The position numbers were made by a program, and so were the translations under genes. Shown here one piece after another: positions 6,477 through 13,295 of a stretch of 16,544 nucleotides of DNA. The notes below the pieces were generated by a model. The model was not told the DNA's origin, did not search any database, and saw nothing but the letters and a program-made list of their open reading frames with translations. Each line of letters starts with the position of its first letter. Position 1 is the stretch's first letter. This DNA is from CAYGTS01 sp964352905 (GTDB taxonomy: Bacteria; Pseudomonadota; Gammaproteobacteria; JAHCLG01): the NCBI GenBank assembly GCA_964352905.1, contig CAYGTS010000051.1, forward strand, positions 1-16,544, read 5' to 3'.

Positions 6477-6929
6477 ATGAGAAGGTTTTCTGTCATTGTT
6501 ATGCTAAGCATAGTGAGCATGATGATCACGAGCTGTTCAAATATCACGAATCAAGATGTTGGCACGGTTGCCGGCGGTGCATTAGGCGGCATTTTAGGCA
6601 ACCAAATCGGTGGTGGTAATGGTCGCATCGTTGCAACGATTGGTGGCACTTTACTCGGTGCGTTTGTGGGTAACCGCATTGGCCAAAGCATGGATCAAGT
6701 TGATCAAATGCGTATGGAACAAGCGATCCAAAACAACCAAGCCGCAACGTGGACTAACCAAAAAACCAATACGCGCTACAGCGTTGTTCCACAAAAAACC
6801 TATAGCAACAATTGCCGTAGTTATAACATGTATGTTTACATGGGTGGCAGCAAGAAACGCGTTCATGGTTGCTCTTGCTTACGTAATGGTAATTGGGTTA
6901 CTGCATCCGCGCGGATGTGTGGCCTATAA
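6477..6929 (+). CDS. Outer-membrane lipoprotein, glycine-zipper 17-kDa surface antigen family
   Basis: 150 residues. The signal peptide (about 1-19) ends in the lipobox ITSC with Cys20 as the lipidated residue. Residues 27-70 are a glycine-zipper segment (VGTVAGGALGGILGNQIGGG and GGTLLGAFVGNRIGQ) of the rickettsial 17-kDa antigen/Gly-zipper_2TM type, which inserts in or against the outer membrane. The C-terminal domain (about 95-150) has four cysteines, including HGCSCLRNGNW, resembling the CR-x-DG-x-W ending of this family. Ser21 at position +2 after the Cys favours outer-membrane sorting. AGGGGG at 6464-6470 is a strong binding site. Flanked by two independent MITE insertions. Precise role unknown. 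Confidence 0.88.
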   Translation: MRRFSVIVMLSIVSMMITSCSNITNQDVGTVAGGALGGILGNQIGGGNGRIVATIGGTLLGAFVGNRIGQSMDQVDQMRMEQAIQNNQAATWTNQKTNTRYSVVPQKTYSNNCRSYNMYVYMGGSKKRVHGCSCLRNGNWVTASARMCGL

Positions 6930-6946
6930 GTTAATTTGCACACTAG

Positions 6947-7124
6947 GTATCTATTCAGCAAATTTTAGTCGAATTTACTGAGAACGTTCAGATTTGGCGA
7001 TAAAAACAGCGAAAATATTTTTGAGAAAGCGCAGTTTATGAGTTATAAATGAGCATTTCGATAAAAGATTTTCGCTGTTTTTAGCCCAAATATGAACGTT
7101 CCCGTCTACTTGGTGAATAGTTAC
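6947..7124 (+). mobile_element. Family A MITE, long form (copy A2)
   Basis: 178 bp, ends GTATCTATTCA and TGAATAGTTAC. A perfect 8-bp target duplication CACACTAG lies at 6939-6946 and 7125-7132. Inner arms are 7002-7021 and 7063-7082 (one mismatch); both arms carry CAGCG/CGCTG where A1 has CGGCG/CGCCG, a compensated change. The duplicated octamer is the 5' foot of the lipoprotein gene's terminator, so the element lies between that gene and its terminator without destroying it. Confidence 0.93.
7021..7049 (+). promoter_or_regulatory. Promoter-like sequence inside the A2 loop
   Basis: TTGAGA (7021-7026), exactly 17 nt, then TATAAA (7044-7049): five of six consensus matches in each hexamer. It points towards radA. 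A transcript would start near 7056, run through the right arm of the element and then meet the terminator at 7125-7169. It is the best promoter-like sequence I found upstream of radA. Activity is inferred from sequence only. Confidence 0.5.
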
Positions 7125-7169
7125 CACACTAGTAACAATCTTTTTGTTGCTAGTGTGCTTTTTCTTTTT
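7125..7169 (+). terminator. Strong Rho-independent terminator, displaced from the lipoprotein gene and abutting radA
   Basis: 14-bp stem CACACTAGTAACAA (7125-7138) / TTGTTGCTAGTGTG (7144-7157), one G-U pair, 5-nt loop, then CTTTTTCTTTTT. Before A2 inserted it would have lain about 10 nt beyond the lipoprotein stop. It ends only 9 nt before the radA start, leaving no room for a conventional radA promoter downstream of it. Confidence 0.88.
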
Positions 7170-7178
7170 AAGGCTCTC

Positions 7179-8537
7179 ATGTCAAAAACGAAAACGTTTT
7201 ACGCCTGCACCGAATGCGGTGCGCAATTTCCCAAATGGATGGGGCAATGCACGGATTGCCAAGCCTGGAACTCCCTCATTGCGGAAGTTATTTCACACGA
7301 AAAAATCAATCCACGTTTAGCGGGTTTTAGCAGTGAAAGCACGGGTGAAGTTACCTTACTCAAAGAAGTGCAAATCAATGAAGAATTTCGGCATGCTACC
7401 GGCTTATCAGAGTTCGATCGTGTCTTAGGCGGTGGATTAATCAATGGTTCTGTCACGCTCATCGGTGGTGATCCGGGAATTGGTAAATCAACCTTATTAC
7501 TGCAAACCCTAGCCAACTTAAATAAACATATTAAAACCCTTTACATTACGGGTGAAGAATCCTTACAGCAAGTCTCTTTGCGTGCGCAACGGTTAAAGCT
7601 GCAAGCGCAAGAGTTAGCCTTGCTCACGGAAACCAACGTTGATCGTATTTTACAAATACTGGCTAAAAACAAGCCCCAAGTCGTGGTTATTGATTCGATC
7701 CAAACCATGTTCTGCAATCAATTACAATCAGCACCTGGCGGTATTGGGCAAGTGCGTGAAAGTGCGCAATTGTTAGTGCGCTTTGCTAAACAGCATCAAA
7801 TTGCCTTGTTTTTAATTGGGCATGTTACCAAAGAAGGTATGATCGCAGGCCCACGCGTTTTAGAACACATGGTAGATTGTGTTTTATATTTTGAAGGCCA
7901 AACTGATAGTCGCTATCGTATTATTCGCGCGGTCAAAAACCGGTTTGGGGCAGCGAACGAGCTTGGTGTGTTTGCGATGACTGAAACCGGCTTAAAAGAA
8001 GTCAATAATCCGTCGGCGATTTTCTTATCACGCGAAAACGAACAAGCCAGTGGTAGTGTGGTCATGGCCACCTGGGAAGGCACGCGGCCGCTATTAGTGG
8101 AAGTACAAGCCTTAGTCGATCAATCACATATTGCCAACCCACGCCGTGTCACGGTTGGTATTGAACACAATCGCTTAGCCATGTTATTGGCAGTGTTACA
8201 CCGTCATGGGGGGGTGGCGACCTATGACCAAGATGTGTTTGCTAATATTGTGGGTGGCGTTAAAATTAACGAAACCGCGATTGATTTAGCCTTAATCATG
8301 GCGATTGTTTCAAGCTTGCGAGATAAACCTTTGCCGCGTAATTTAATTATCTTTGGTGAAGTGGGCTTAACCGGTGAGATCCGCCCGGTACCGTGTGGCC
8401 AAGAACGTTTATACGAAGCACATAAACTGGGGTTTACCCAAGCTATCATTCCACACGCCAATACCCCGAAAAAAAATATTGCACAGTTTGAAGTGATTGG
8501 CGTTACTAGTTTGCAACAGGCGTTACAATTTAGGTAA
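7179..8537 (+). CDS. radA: DNA repair protein RadA
   Basis: 452 residues. RadA is a RecA-like ATPase that drives branch migration in recombinational repair. The N-terminal zinc finger is CTECGAQFPKWMGQCTDC (four Cys). Walker A is GDPGIGKST (97-105), Walker B VVVIDSIQTM, and the RadA-specific KNRFG motif is at 253-257. The C-terminal Lon-protease-like domain lacks protease chemistry. I start at ATG 7179 (MSKTKTFYAC) with AAGG five bases upstream. An in-frame ATG at 7092 lies inside the A2 repeat and would add a spurious 29-residue extension across the terminator. Followed 36 nt later by the chimeric B2 repeat. Confidence 0.96.
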   Translation: MSKTKTFYACTECGAQFPKWMGQCTDCQAWNSLIAEVISHEKINPRLAGFSSESTGEVTLLKEVQINEEFRHATGLSEFDRVLGGGLINGSVTLIGGDPGIGKSTLLLQTLANLNKHIKTLYITGEESLQQVSLRAQRLKLQAQELALLTETNVDRILQILAKNKPQVVVIDSIQTMFCNQLQSAPGGIGQVRESAQLLVRFAKQHQIALFLIGHVTKEGMIAGPRVLEHMVDCVLYFEGQTDSRYRIIRAVKNRFGAANELGVFAMTETGLKEVNNPSAIFLSRENEQASGSVVMATWEGTRPLLVEVQALVDQSHIANPRRVTVGIEHNRLAMLLAVLHRHGGVATYDQDVFANIVGGVKINETAIDLALIMAIVSSLRDKPLPRNLIIFGEVGLTGEIRPVPCGQERLYEAHKLGFTQAIIPHANTPKKNIAQFEVIGVTSLQQALQFR

Positions 8538-8573
8538 CTATACTCTTCGGCTTGCATGCGGCGAGCTTGTTGT

Positions 8574-8743
8574 CAGCAATTCCCGGTGTAGCGAGGAACA
8601 GCCATATTTGGGCAATCTCACATTAAAAACACTAAAAAATGTGCTCATTTATTATGTGTAAAGCGCGTGTTTTAGTGTTTTTAATGTGACCTTGCCTCAA
8701 ATCTGACCGTTCTCGGTAAATTCACAATTAAATTTACTGAATA
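8574..8743 (+). mobile_element. Chimeric A/B repeat element (copy B2)
   Basis: The left end (8574-8620) matches B1 almost base for base from CAGCAATTCCCGG onwards. The right end (about 8698-8743, CAAATCTGACCGTTCTCGG and TTTACTGAATA) is the family A outer part. Between them lies a perfect 20-bp inverted repeat (8618-8637 / 8670-8689, TCACATTAAAAACACTAAAA) around a 32-nt loop sharing GCTCATTTATT with the A loop. No flanking duplication is visible, as expected for a recombinant of two elements. It starts 36 nt past radA. Confidence 0.8.
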
Positions 8744-8745
8744 AG

Positions 8746-9371
8746 GTAATAACAAGCGGTTATTGCAAGGCAGAATGGAATCCTGTGAGTATAGAATTAA
8801 TTAACGAAGTGAAAAATAACATGAAAAACATATAATAATGCTGAAAGAAGAAAGTTGTACTCAGTTCATGCTAGAAAGAATTGTCATTATTTTTATAGCC
8901 TTGTAACTTGAGTGAAAATTCCGTTTCTCTTGTGCCAACCATTTTTTTATTATTATATTTTTTTTAAAGTCTCAACGTAGTGGTGTTGTATTGCTTGAGG
9001 ATGTTATAATTGTTATTTCCTCTTATTGTTGTTATCGCAGATTTGTTATTAACTACATTAAAACTTCTTAACTCATCTAGCTAACTCGTATTATCTCGCT
9101 TCCTGCTAGCAATCTCCTGAGTACGATTCTAGTATACGACGCTAAGCTTAAGACAATGTGACAACTAAAAGAAATTTTGCAAAAAATCATGATATTATGT
9201 AACGTATTGAAAATAAATATTTTTTTAAAGGATTATGTTATAAAATCTCATAACATACCCCCCGCAACGTTAATCTTTGTGTTCATAAGACCTAAAAAAT
9301 CTTCTGTTACAGGGCTTTATGACAAAATCAGCGAATTAATTTACCAACGGCGCTGTTTTCGTTAATATACC
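8746..9371. other. AT-rich gene-free interval
   Basis: About 625 bp with no protein I can support. The 62-codon frame at 9177-9365 has no ribosome binding site and no recognisable domain. A 22-codon frame at 8838-8906 likewise lacks a binding site. There is no tRNA-like cloverleaf. One clear palindrome, TATGTTAT-N8-ATAACATA (9234-9257), is a possible protein-binding site or hairpin. It could be decayed coding DNA or hold an unannotated RNA. Confidence 0.5.
9234..9257. other. Palindrome TATGTTAT-N8-ATAACATA
   Basis: Perfect 8-bp arms, 8-nt spacer, about 230 bp upstream of glyA inside the gene-free interval. It may be an operator-like site. No regulator family recognised. Confidence 0.35.
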
Positions 9372-9424
9372 GTAACTACTCACTCCGGAACAGGGATCGC
9401 GAAATCTGAACGTTCTTAGTAAAT
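9372..9424 (+). mobile_element. Degenerate half copy of the family A repeat
   Basis: Begins GTAACTACTCAC, followed by GGAACAGGGATCGCG and then AAATCTGAACGTTCTTAGTAAAT. These align in order with the left part and core of A0 on the same strand. The right end and inner hairpin are missing and no duplication is visible, so this is an old remnant just upstream of glyA. Confidence 0.65.
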
Positions 9425-9427
9425 ATA

Positions 9428-9441
9428 ACGCCCAAGGGCGT
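9428..9441. other. Short perfect palindrome ACGCCC-AA-GGGCGT upstream of glyA
   Basis: Six-base arms and a 2-nt spacer, 50 nt before the glyA start. As RNA the loop would be too tight, so it is more likely a DNA site or chance. TACAAT at 9449-9454 could be a -10, but no -35 partner is seen. I found no glycine-riboswitch-like structure. Confidence 0.25.
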
Positions 9442-9490
9442 GAGCAGATACAATATATACCTTACTTTCTTCATAACGATGGGAATAAAC

Positions 9491-10744
9491 ATGTTTGATA
9501 AGCAAATGAAAATAGCCGGTTTTGATGACCCTTTGTGGGAAGCTATCCAAAATGAGAATCAACGCCAAGAGCAACACATTGAATTAATTGCGTCTGAAAA
9601 TTATGCAAGCCCACGTGTTTTACAAGCACAGGGAAGCGTTTTAACCAATAAATATGCTGAGGGCTATCCAAACAAGCGTTATTACGGTGGTTGTGAATTT
9701 GTGGATGTAGCAGAAACACTCGCGATTGAACGCGTTAAAAAACTTTTTAACGCTGCTTACGCTAACGTGCAACCGCATTCTGGATCACAGGCAAATGCTG
9801 CGGTTTACATGGCGTTATTAAAACCAGGTGATGCTATTTTAGGCCAAGCCTTAAACGATGGTGGTCACTTAACGCATGGCAGCGCAGTTAATTTTTCAGG
9901 TAAAATTTATCAAGCTCACCAATACGGTGTTGATCAAGAAACGGGATTAATCGATTATAATCAAGTGCGTGATTTAGCCAAAAAACATCAGCCTAAAATG
10001 ATTATCACGGGTTTTTCGGCTTATTCTCGTATCTTGGAATGGCAAACTTTTCGTGAGATAGCTGATGAAGTCGGCGCTTATGTGGTGGCTGATGTGGCGC
10101 ATGTGGCGGGATTGATTGCCGCGGGGCTTTACCCCAATCCAATTGATTATGTTGATGTGGTAACATCAACAACCCACAAAACGTTACGTGGCCCGCGTGG
10201 CGGAATCATTCTAGCGCGTGATAATCCTGATATTATTAAGAAGCTGCAATCAAGTGTTTTCCCGGGCAACCAAGGTGGTCCTTTAATGCATGTGATTGCC
10301 GCCAAAGCAGTGGCATTTCAAGAAGCCTTGCAACCAGAATTTAAAGCTTACCAACAACAAGTGATAGATAATGCGCGTAGCATGGTAAAAACTATGATAG
10401 AGCGCGGCTATAAAATTGTTTCCAATGGCACCGATAATCATTTATTCTTAATTGATTTACTGAATAAGGACTTTACTGGCAAAGAGGCTGAAGAAGCTTT
10501 GGGGCAGGCGCATTTAACTGTTAACAAAAATACGGTGCCCGGTGAAACGCGTTCGCCCTTTATCACCAGCGGGTTACGTTTAGGTACGCCGGCGATGACA
10601 ACGCGTGGATTTAAACAACAAGAGGCCGTGCAAGTGGCTAACATGATTTGCGATATTTTAGATGATATTAATAATCCTGCGGTGATTGCTAAAGTGCGTG
10701 AACAAGCTATCGCACTATGCCAAAACTTCCCGGTATACCGTTAA
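9491..10744 (+). CDS. glyA: Serine hydroxymethyltransferase
   Basis: 417 residues from ATG 9491, the same length as E. coli GlyA. PLP enzyme converting serine and tetrahydrofolate to glycine and 5,10-methylene-tetrahydrofolate, the main one-carbon source. Signatures: HIELIASENYASPRVLQAQG, NKYAEGYPNKRYYGG, and the PLP lysine Lys230 in TSTTHKTLRGPRGG. The C-terminal TSGLRLGTPAMTTRG is also canonical. The frame is open back to 9440, but GGGA at 9481-9484 is well placed for ATG 9491 and the extension is not conserved-looking. 18 nt before nrdR, the usual gammaproteobacterial order. Confidence 0.97.
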   Translation: MFDKQMKIAGFDDPLWEAIQNENQRQEQHIELIASENYASPRVLQAQGSVLTNKYAEGYPNKRYYGGCEFVDVAETLAIERVKKLFNAAYANVQPHSGSQANAAVYMALLKPGDAILGQALNDGGHLTHGSAVNFSGKIYQAHQYGVDQETGLIDYNQVRDLAKKHQPKMIITGFSAYSRILEWQTFREIADEVGAYVVADVAHVAGLIAAGLYPNPIDYVDVVTSTTHKTLRGPRGGIILARDNPDIIKKLQSSVFPGNQGGPLMHVIAAKAVAFQEALQPEFKAYQQQVIDNARSMVKTMIERGYKIVSNGTDNHLFLIDLLNKDFTGKEAEEALGQAHLTVNKNTVPGETRSPFITSGLRLGTPAMTTRGFKQQEAVQVANMICDILDDINNPAVIAKVREQAIALCQNFPVYR

Positions 10745-10762
10745 TTTAATCAAGGAACGATT

Positions 10763-11236
10763 ATGCAATGCCCATTTTGTAATCATGATGAAACAAAAGT
10801 AATTGATTCACGCTTAGTCAGCGCTGGCAATCAAGTAAGGCGCCGGCGTGAGTGTTGTGAATGTGAAGAACGTTTTACCACTTACGAAACAGCTGAATTA
10901 GTCATGCCGCGTATCGTAAAGCGTGATGGGCGGCGCAAACCATTTGATGAAGAAAATTTACGCAATGGTATGATGCGGGCATTGGAAAAAAGACCCGTTA
11001 GTGTTGAACAAGTTGAAACGGCGATTGATCACATTAAGCACAAACTGCGAGCAACGGGCGAACGTGAAGTTAATTCACAAAAATTAGGCGAATGGGTAAT
11101 GCATGAATTACGACAGCTTGATGAAGTCGCCTATGTGCGATTTGCCTCTGTATATCGTAGTTTTCAAGATCTCAATGCATTTCGTGAAGAAATTCAACGC
11201 CTCGAAAATCAACCTGAAAGTGAAGAATTAGAATAA
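10763..11236 (+). CDS. nrdR: Transcriptional repressor NrdR
   Basis: 157 residues. NrdR represses ribonucleotide reductase genes according to the ATP/dATP state. The N-terminal zinc ribbon uses Cys3, Cys6, Cys31 and Cys34 (MQCPFC and CCEC), with the basic RRRRE stretch between them. An ATP-cone domain follows from about residue 47 (PRIVKRDGRRKPFDEENL) to about 137 (EVAYVRFASVYRSF). AAGGA at 10753-10757 precedes the ATG. Followed by nusB after only 8 nt; the usual ribD and other rib genes are absent from this junction. Confidence 0.96.
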   Translation: MQCPFCNHDETKVIDSRLVSAGNQVRRRRECCECEERFTTYETAELVMPRIVKRDGRRKPFDEENLRNGMMRALEKRPVSVEQVETAIDHIKHKLRATGEREVNSQKLGEWVMHELRQLDEVAYVRFASVYRSFQDLNAFREEIQRLENQPESEELE

Positions 11237-11244
11237 GGTATAAC

Positions 11245-11694
11245 ATGTCTAAATTTAATCCCAACGCCAGACGTAAAGCACGCTATTATGCCGTGCAAGC
11301 ACTTTATCAATGGCAATTAAGTCATAATGATCCTAGTGAAATTGTTGCGCAATTTATGATTGACTATGATTTTAAAAAAGTTGATCGCGACTATTTTAAA
11401 TTACTACTCGATGCCATTCCTGAGGAGTTGCCTGATCTAGATGCATTGCTTGAATCTGCTTCTAAGCGCAAACTCGGCGAAATCGATCCGGTTGAATTAG
11501 CAATTTTGCGATTGTCGTGTTACGAATTAAAAGCCCTACTAGAAGTGCCCTATAGAGTCGTCATTAATGAAGCCTTAGAACTGGCTAAAACCTTTGGTTC
11601 TGTGGATGGTTACAAATTTATCAATGGCATTCTAGATAAATTAGCACAACAATTACGCGCCTTAGAGTTTAACAATCCGCATAAAACAGGTTAA
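11245..11694 (+). CDS. nusB: Transcription antitermination protein NusB
   Basis: 149 residues, all-helical NusB fold. With S10 (NusE) it binds boxA RNA for rRNA antitermination. The arginine-rich start NARRKARYYAVQALYQW is the RNA-binding helix. The C-terminal block VPYRVVINEALELAKTFGSVDGYKFINGILDKLA is the family signature. AAGG lies 6 nt before the ATG. Three nucleotides separate its stop from thiL, so the two are almost certainly co-translated. Confidence 0.96.
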   Translation: MSKFNPNARRKARYYAVQALYQWQLSHNDPSEIVAQFMIDYDFKKVDRDYFKLLLDAIPEELPDLDALLESASKRKLGEIDPVELAILRLSCYELKALLEVPYRVVINEALELAKTFGSVDGYKFINGILDKLAQQLRALEFNNPHKTG

Positions 11695-11697
11695 GCG

Positions 11698-12657
11698 ATG
11701 TTGCCTTCTGAATTCACGCTTATTGAAAAATACTTAAATCATTTATCAACGAGCAATGAGTATATCGTTAAAGGTATTGGCGATGATGCGGCAGTCATGC
11801 AAATTCCTGAAGGCTATCAACTCGTTACCAGTGTTGATTCAGTTAACGAAAATATTCATTTTTTACGTCATATGCAAGCACAGGACATTGCATATCGCGC
11901 AGTTGCCGTTGCGCTAAGTGATTTAGCGGCGATGGGAGCAAAACCTTTTGCTATTACCTTGGCACTGAATTTATCTGACCAAAATGAAACGTGGTTTAAA
12001 CAGCTATGTGATGGTTTGCATGAGATTTTAACTCACCATAACATTAGTCTTATTGGTGGCGATATTACACGTAGTGAAAGTTTAAGCTTATGTGTGCAAG
12101 TATTCGGTTTAATCAAAAGTAATTGTTACCTCGCACGCGATATGGCCAAAGTTGGTGATGCTATTTTTGTAACCAATACGCTGGGTGATGCAGCCCTGGG
12201 TTTAACGCTAGCAAAGCAGCGTACGGCAATAACATCCCTTGCATTGCAATCCTATCTACGCCCACAAGCGCAAATCAAAATTGGGCAAGCATTATCTGGT
12301 CTTGCTAATGCTGCTATCGATATTTCAGATGGCCTGCTGGCTGATTTAGGACATATTCTGAAAAAAAGTGATAAAGGTGCCATGCTTAAGCTAGAAAATA
12401 TTCCTTTATCAGCGGAATTAAAAACATTACCTTTTGATCAAGCTATGCAGCTTGCACTAAACGGGGGTGATGATTATCAACTCTGTTTTACAATCAGTCC
12501 TGAAAAAATAAATTTACTACCAGAGTTAGTGCGCGCACACAGCACTTGCATTGGTGAAATAACCACGACAAAACAATGGCAATTATTATTAAACGGTGAG
12601 GGTTATCCACTTGTTCACCAAGGATACCAACATTTTGGGGGAAGTTATGAAACTTAA
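11698..12657 (+). CDS. thiL: Thiamine-monophosphate kinase
   Basis: 319 residues. ThiL phosphorylates thiamine monophosphate to the diphosphate cofactor. PurM/ThiL-type motifs in order: GIGDDAAVM (26-34, metal and ATP binding), VTSVDSVNENIHF (43-55, replacing the more usual D-x-L-V-E-G-V-H-F), VALSDLAAMGAKP, LIGGDITRS, DISDGLLADLGHI and NGGDDYQLCFT. The variant around residues 47-53 keeps Asp47 and His54. Its last 11 nt overlap pgpA. Presence of thiL implies that thiamine or its monophosphate is made or salvaged in the cell. Confidence 0.94.
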   Translation: MLPSEFTLIEKYLNHLSTSNEYIVKGIGDDAAVMQIPEGYQLVTSVDSVNENIHFLRHMQAQDIAYRAVAVALSDLAAMGAKPFAITLALNLSDQNETWFKQLCDGLHEILTHHNISLIGGDITRSESLSLCVQVFGLIKSNCYLARDMAKVGDAIFVTNTLGDAALGLTLAKQRTAITSLALQSYLRPQAQIKIGQALSGLANAAIDISDGLLADLGHILKKSDKGAMLKLENIPLSAELKTLPFDQAMQLALNGGDDYQLCFTISPEKINLLPELVRAHSTCIGEITTTKQWQLLLNGEGYPLVHQGYQHFGGSYET

Positions 12658-13147
12658 TCGCGTGCCACAAAGTGTTTGGCAAAATCCGTGGCATTTTATT
12701 GCCTTTGGTTTTGGTAGCGGTGCTATGCCTATTATGCCAGGCACCTTTGGTACTTTAGCCGCGATCCCATTTTATTTATTGCTAGTGCAATTACCGTGGG
12801 TTCTTTATATTCTAATAACGATTGTTTTATTTATGGTTGCGACCATTATTTGTGAGCGCGTGTCTAAACAAATTGGCGTGCATGATCATGGTGGCATCGT
12901 GATTGATGAAATCATTGGTTATTTCATTACGATGATTTATGTGCCTGTTACCTGGTATTGGATTTTAGCTGGCTTTATTTTATTTCGCCTCTTCGACATT
13001 ATGAAACCCTGGCCGATCCGCTTTTGCGATCAAAACGTGCAAGGTGGTTTGGGGATCATGTTAGATGACGTGCTGGCCGCATTTTTCGCGTGGGTGGTGT
13101 TGCAGGTTATGTTGTTAGTTTGTATCTATTCAGCAAATTTTAGTTGA
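12647..13147 (+). CDS. pgpA: Phosphatidylglycerophosphatase A with MITE-encoded C-terminus
   Basis: 166 residues. This inner-membrane phosphatase makes phosphatidylglycerol from its phosphate. Family motifs: GFGSGAMPIMPGTFGTLAA, DHGGIVIDEIIGYF (catalytic acidic residues), and FRLFDIMKPWPIRFCDQ with GGLGIMLDDVLAA. Start at ATG 12647 because GGGGGAAG immediately precedes it; the frame open to 12596 lies wholly within thiL. The final eight residues (CIYSANFS) and the stop are encoded by or at the edge of A3. Removing one target copy plus the element restores ...LLVF and TAA at 13306-13308, an original length of 159. The catalytic part is untouched. Confidence 0.94.
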   Translation: MKLNRVPQSVWQNPWHFIAFGFGSGAMPIMPGTFGTLAAIPFYLLLVQLPWVLYILITIVLFMVATIICERVSKQIGVHDHGGIVIDEIIGYFITMIYVPVTWYWILAGFILFRLFDIMKPWPIRFCDQNVQGGLGIMLDDVLAAFFAWVVLQVMLLVCIYSANFS

Positions 13148-13295
13148 ATTTACTGAGAACGTTCAGATTTGGCGATAAAAACAGCGAAAATCTTTTTGAG
13201 AAAGCGCAGTTTATGAGTTATAAATGAGCATTTCGATAAAAGATTTTCGCTGTTTTTAGCCCAAATATGGACGCTCCCATCTACAGAATAGTTAC
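13122..13295 (+). mobile_element. Family A MITE, long form (copy A3) between pgpA and emrB
   Basis: 174 bp, ends GTATCTATTCA and GAATAGTTAC, with a perfect 8-bp duplication GTTAGTTT (13114-13121 and 13296-13303). The inner perfect 20-bp arms are 13177-13196 and 13238-13257 (AAAAACAGCGAAAATCTTTT and complement). The loop has the same orientation as A2 and opposite to A1. It sits between convergent pgpA and emrB ends and replaces the pgpA stop. The palindrome with A- and T-runs could act as a bidirectional terminator. Confidence 0.93.
13196..13224 (+). promoter_or_regulatory. Promoter-like sequence inside the A3 loop
   Basis: TTGAGA (13196-13201), 17 nt, TATAAA (13219-13224), identical in layout to the A2 loop. 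Here it points into the 3' end of emrB, so any transcript would be antisense to that gene. Confidence 0.4.

Noticed and set aside
6610..6981. 123-codon frame overlapping the lipoprotein gene
   Set aside because: Out-of-frame shadow of the lipoprotein that ends in repeat sequence (IYSANFS), the same tail that A3 gives PgpA.
6256..7132. Composite transposon: lipoprotein gene carried between two family A copies
   Set aside because: Each copy has its own distinct target duplication (ACAATATG and CACACTAG) on both sides, so they inserted independently rather than moving the gene as a unit.
7092..7178. Longer RadA starting at ATG 7092
   Set aside because: The extra 29 codons lie in the MITE end and the terminator hairpin, there is no binding site, and RadA proteins begin near the zinc finger as at ATG 7179.
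8534..8544. GTAACTATACT at the radA stop as a left end of a family A element
   Set aside because: Only about eight bases resemble the terminal repeat, the following sequence does not match the A outer part, and no duplication is found; probably coincidence.
9177..9365. 62-codon reading frame
   Set aside because: No Shine-Dalgarno, very AT-rich composition and no recognisable motif; likely chance.
9440..9490. Longer GlyA starting upstream of 9491
   Set aside because: The extension is not family-like and only ATG 9491 has a well-placed GGGA; it also gives the standard 417-residue length.
12596..12646. Longer PgpA starting at 12596
   Set aside because: This stretch is within thiL, has no binding site, and GGGGGAAG sits directly before ATG 12647.
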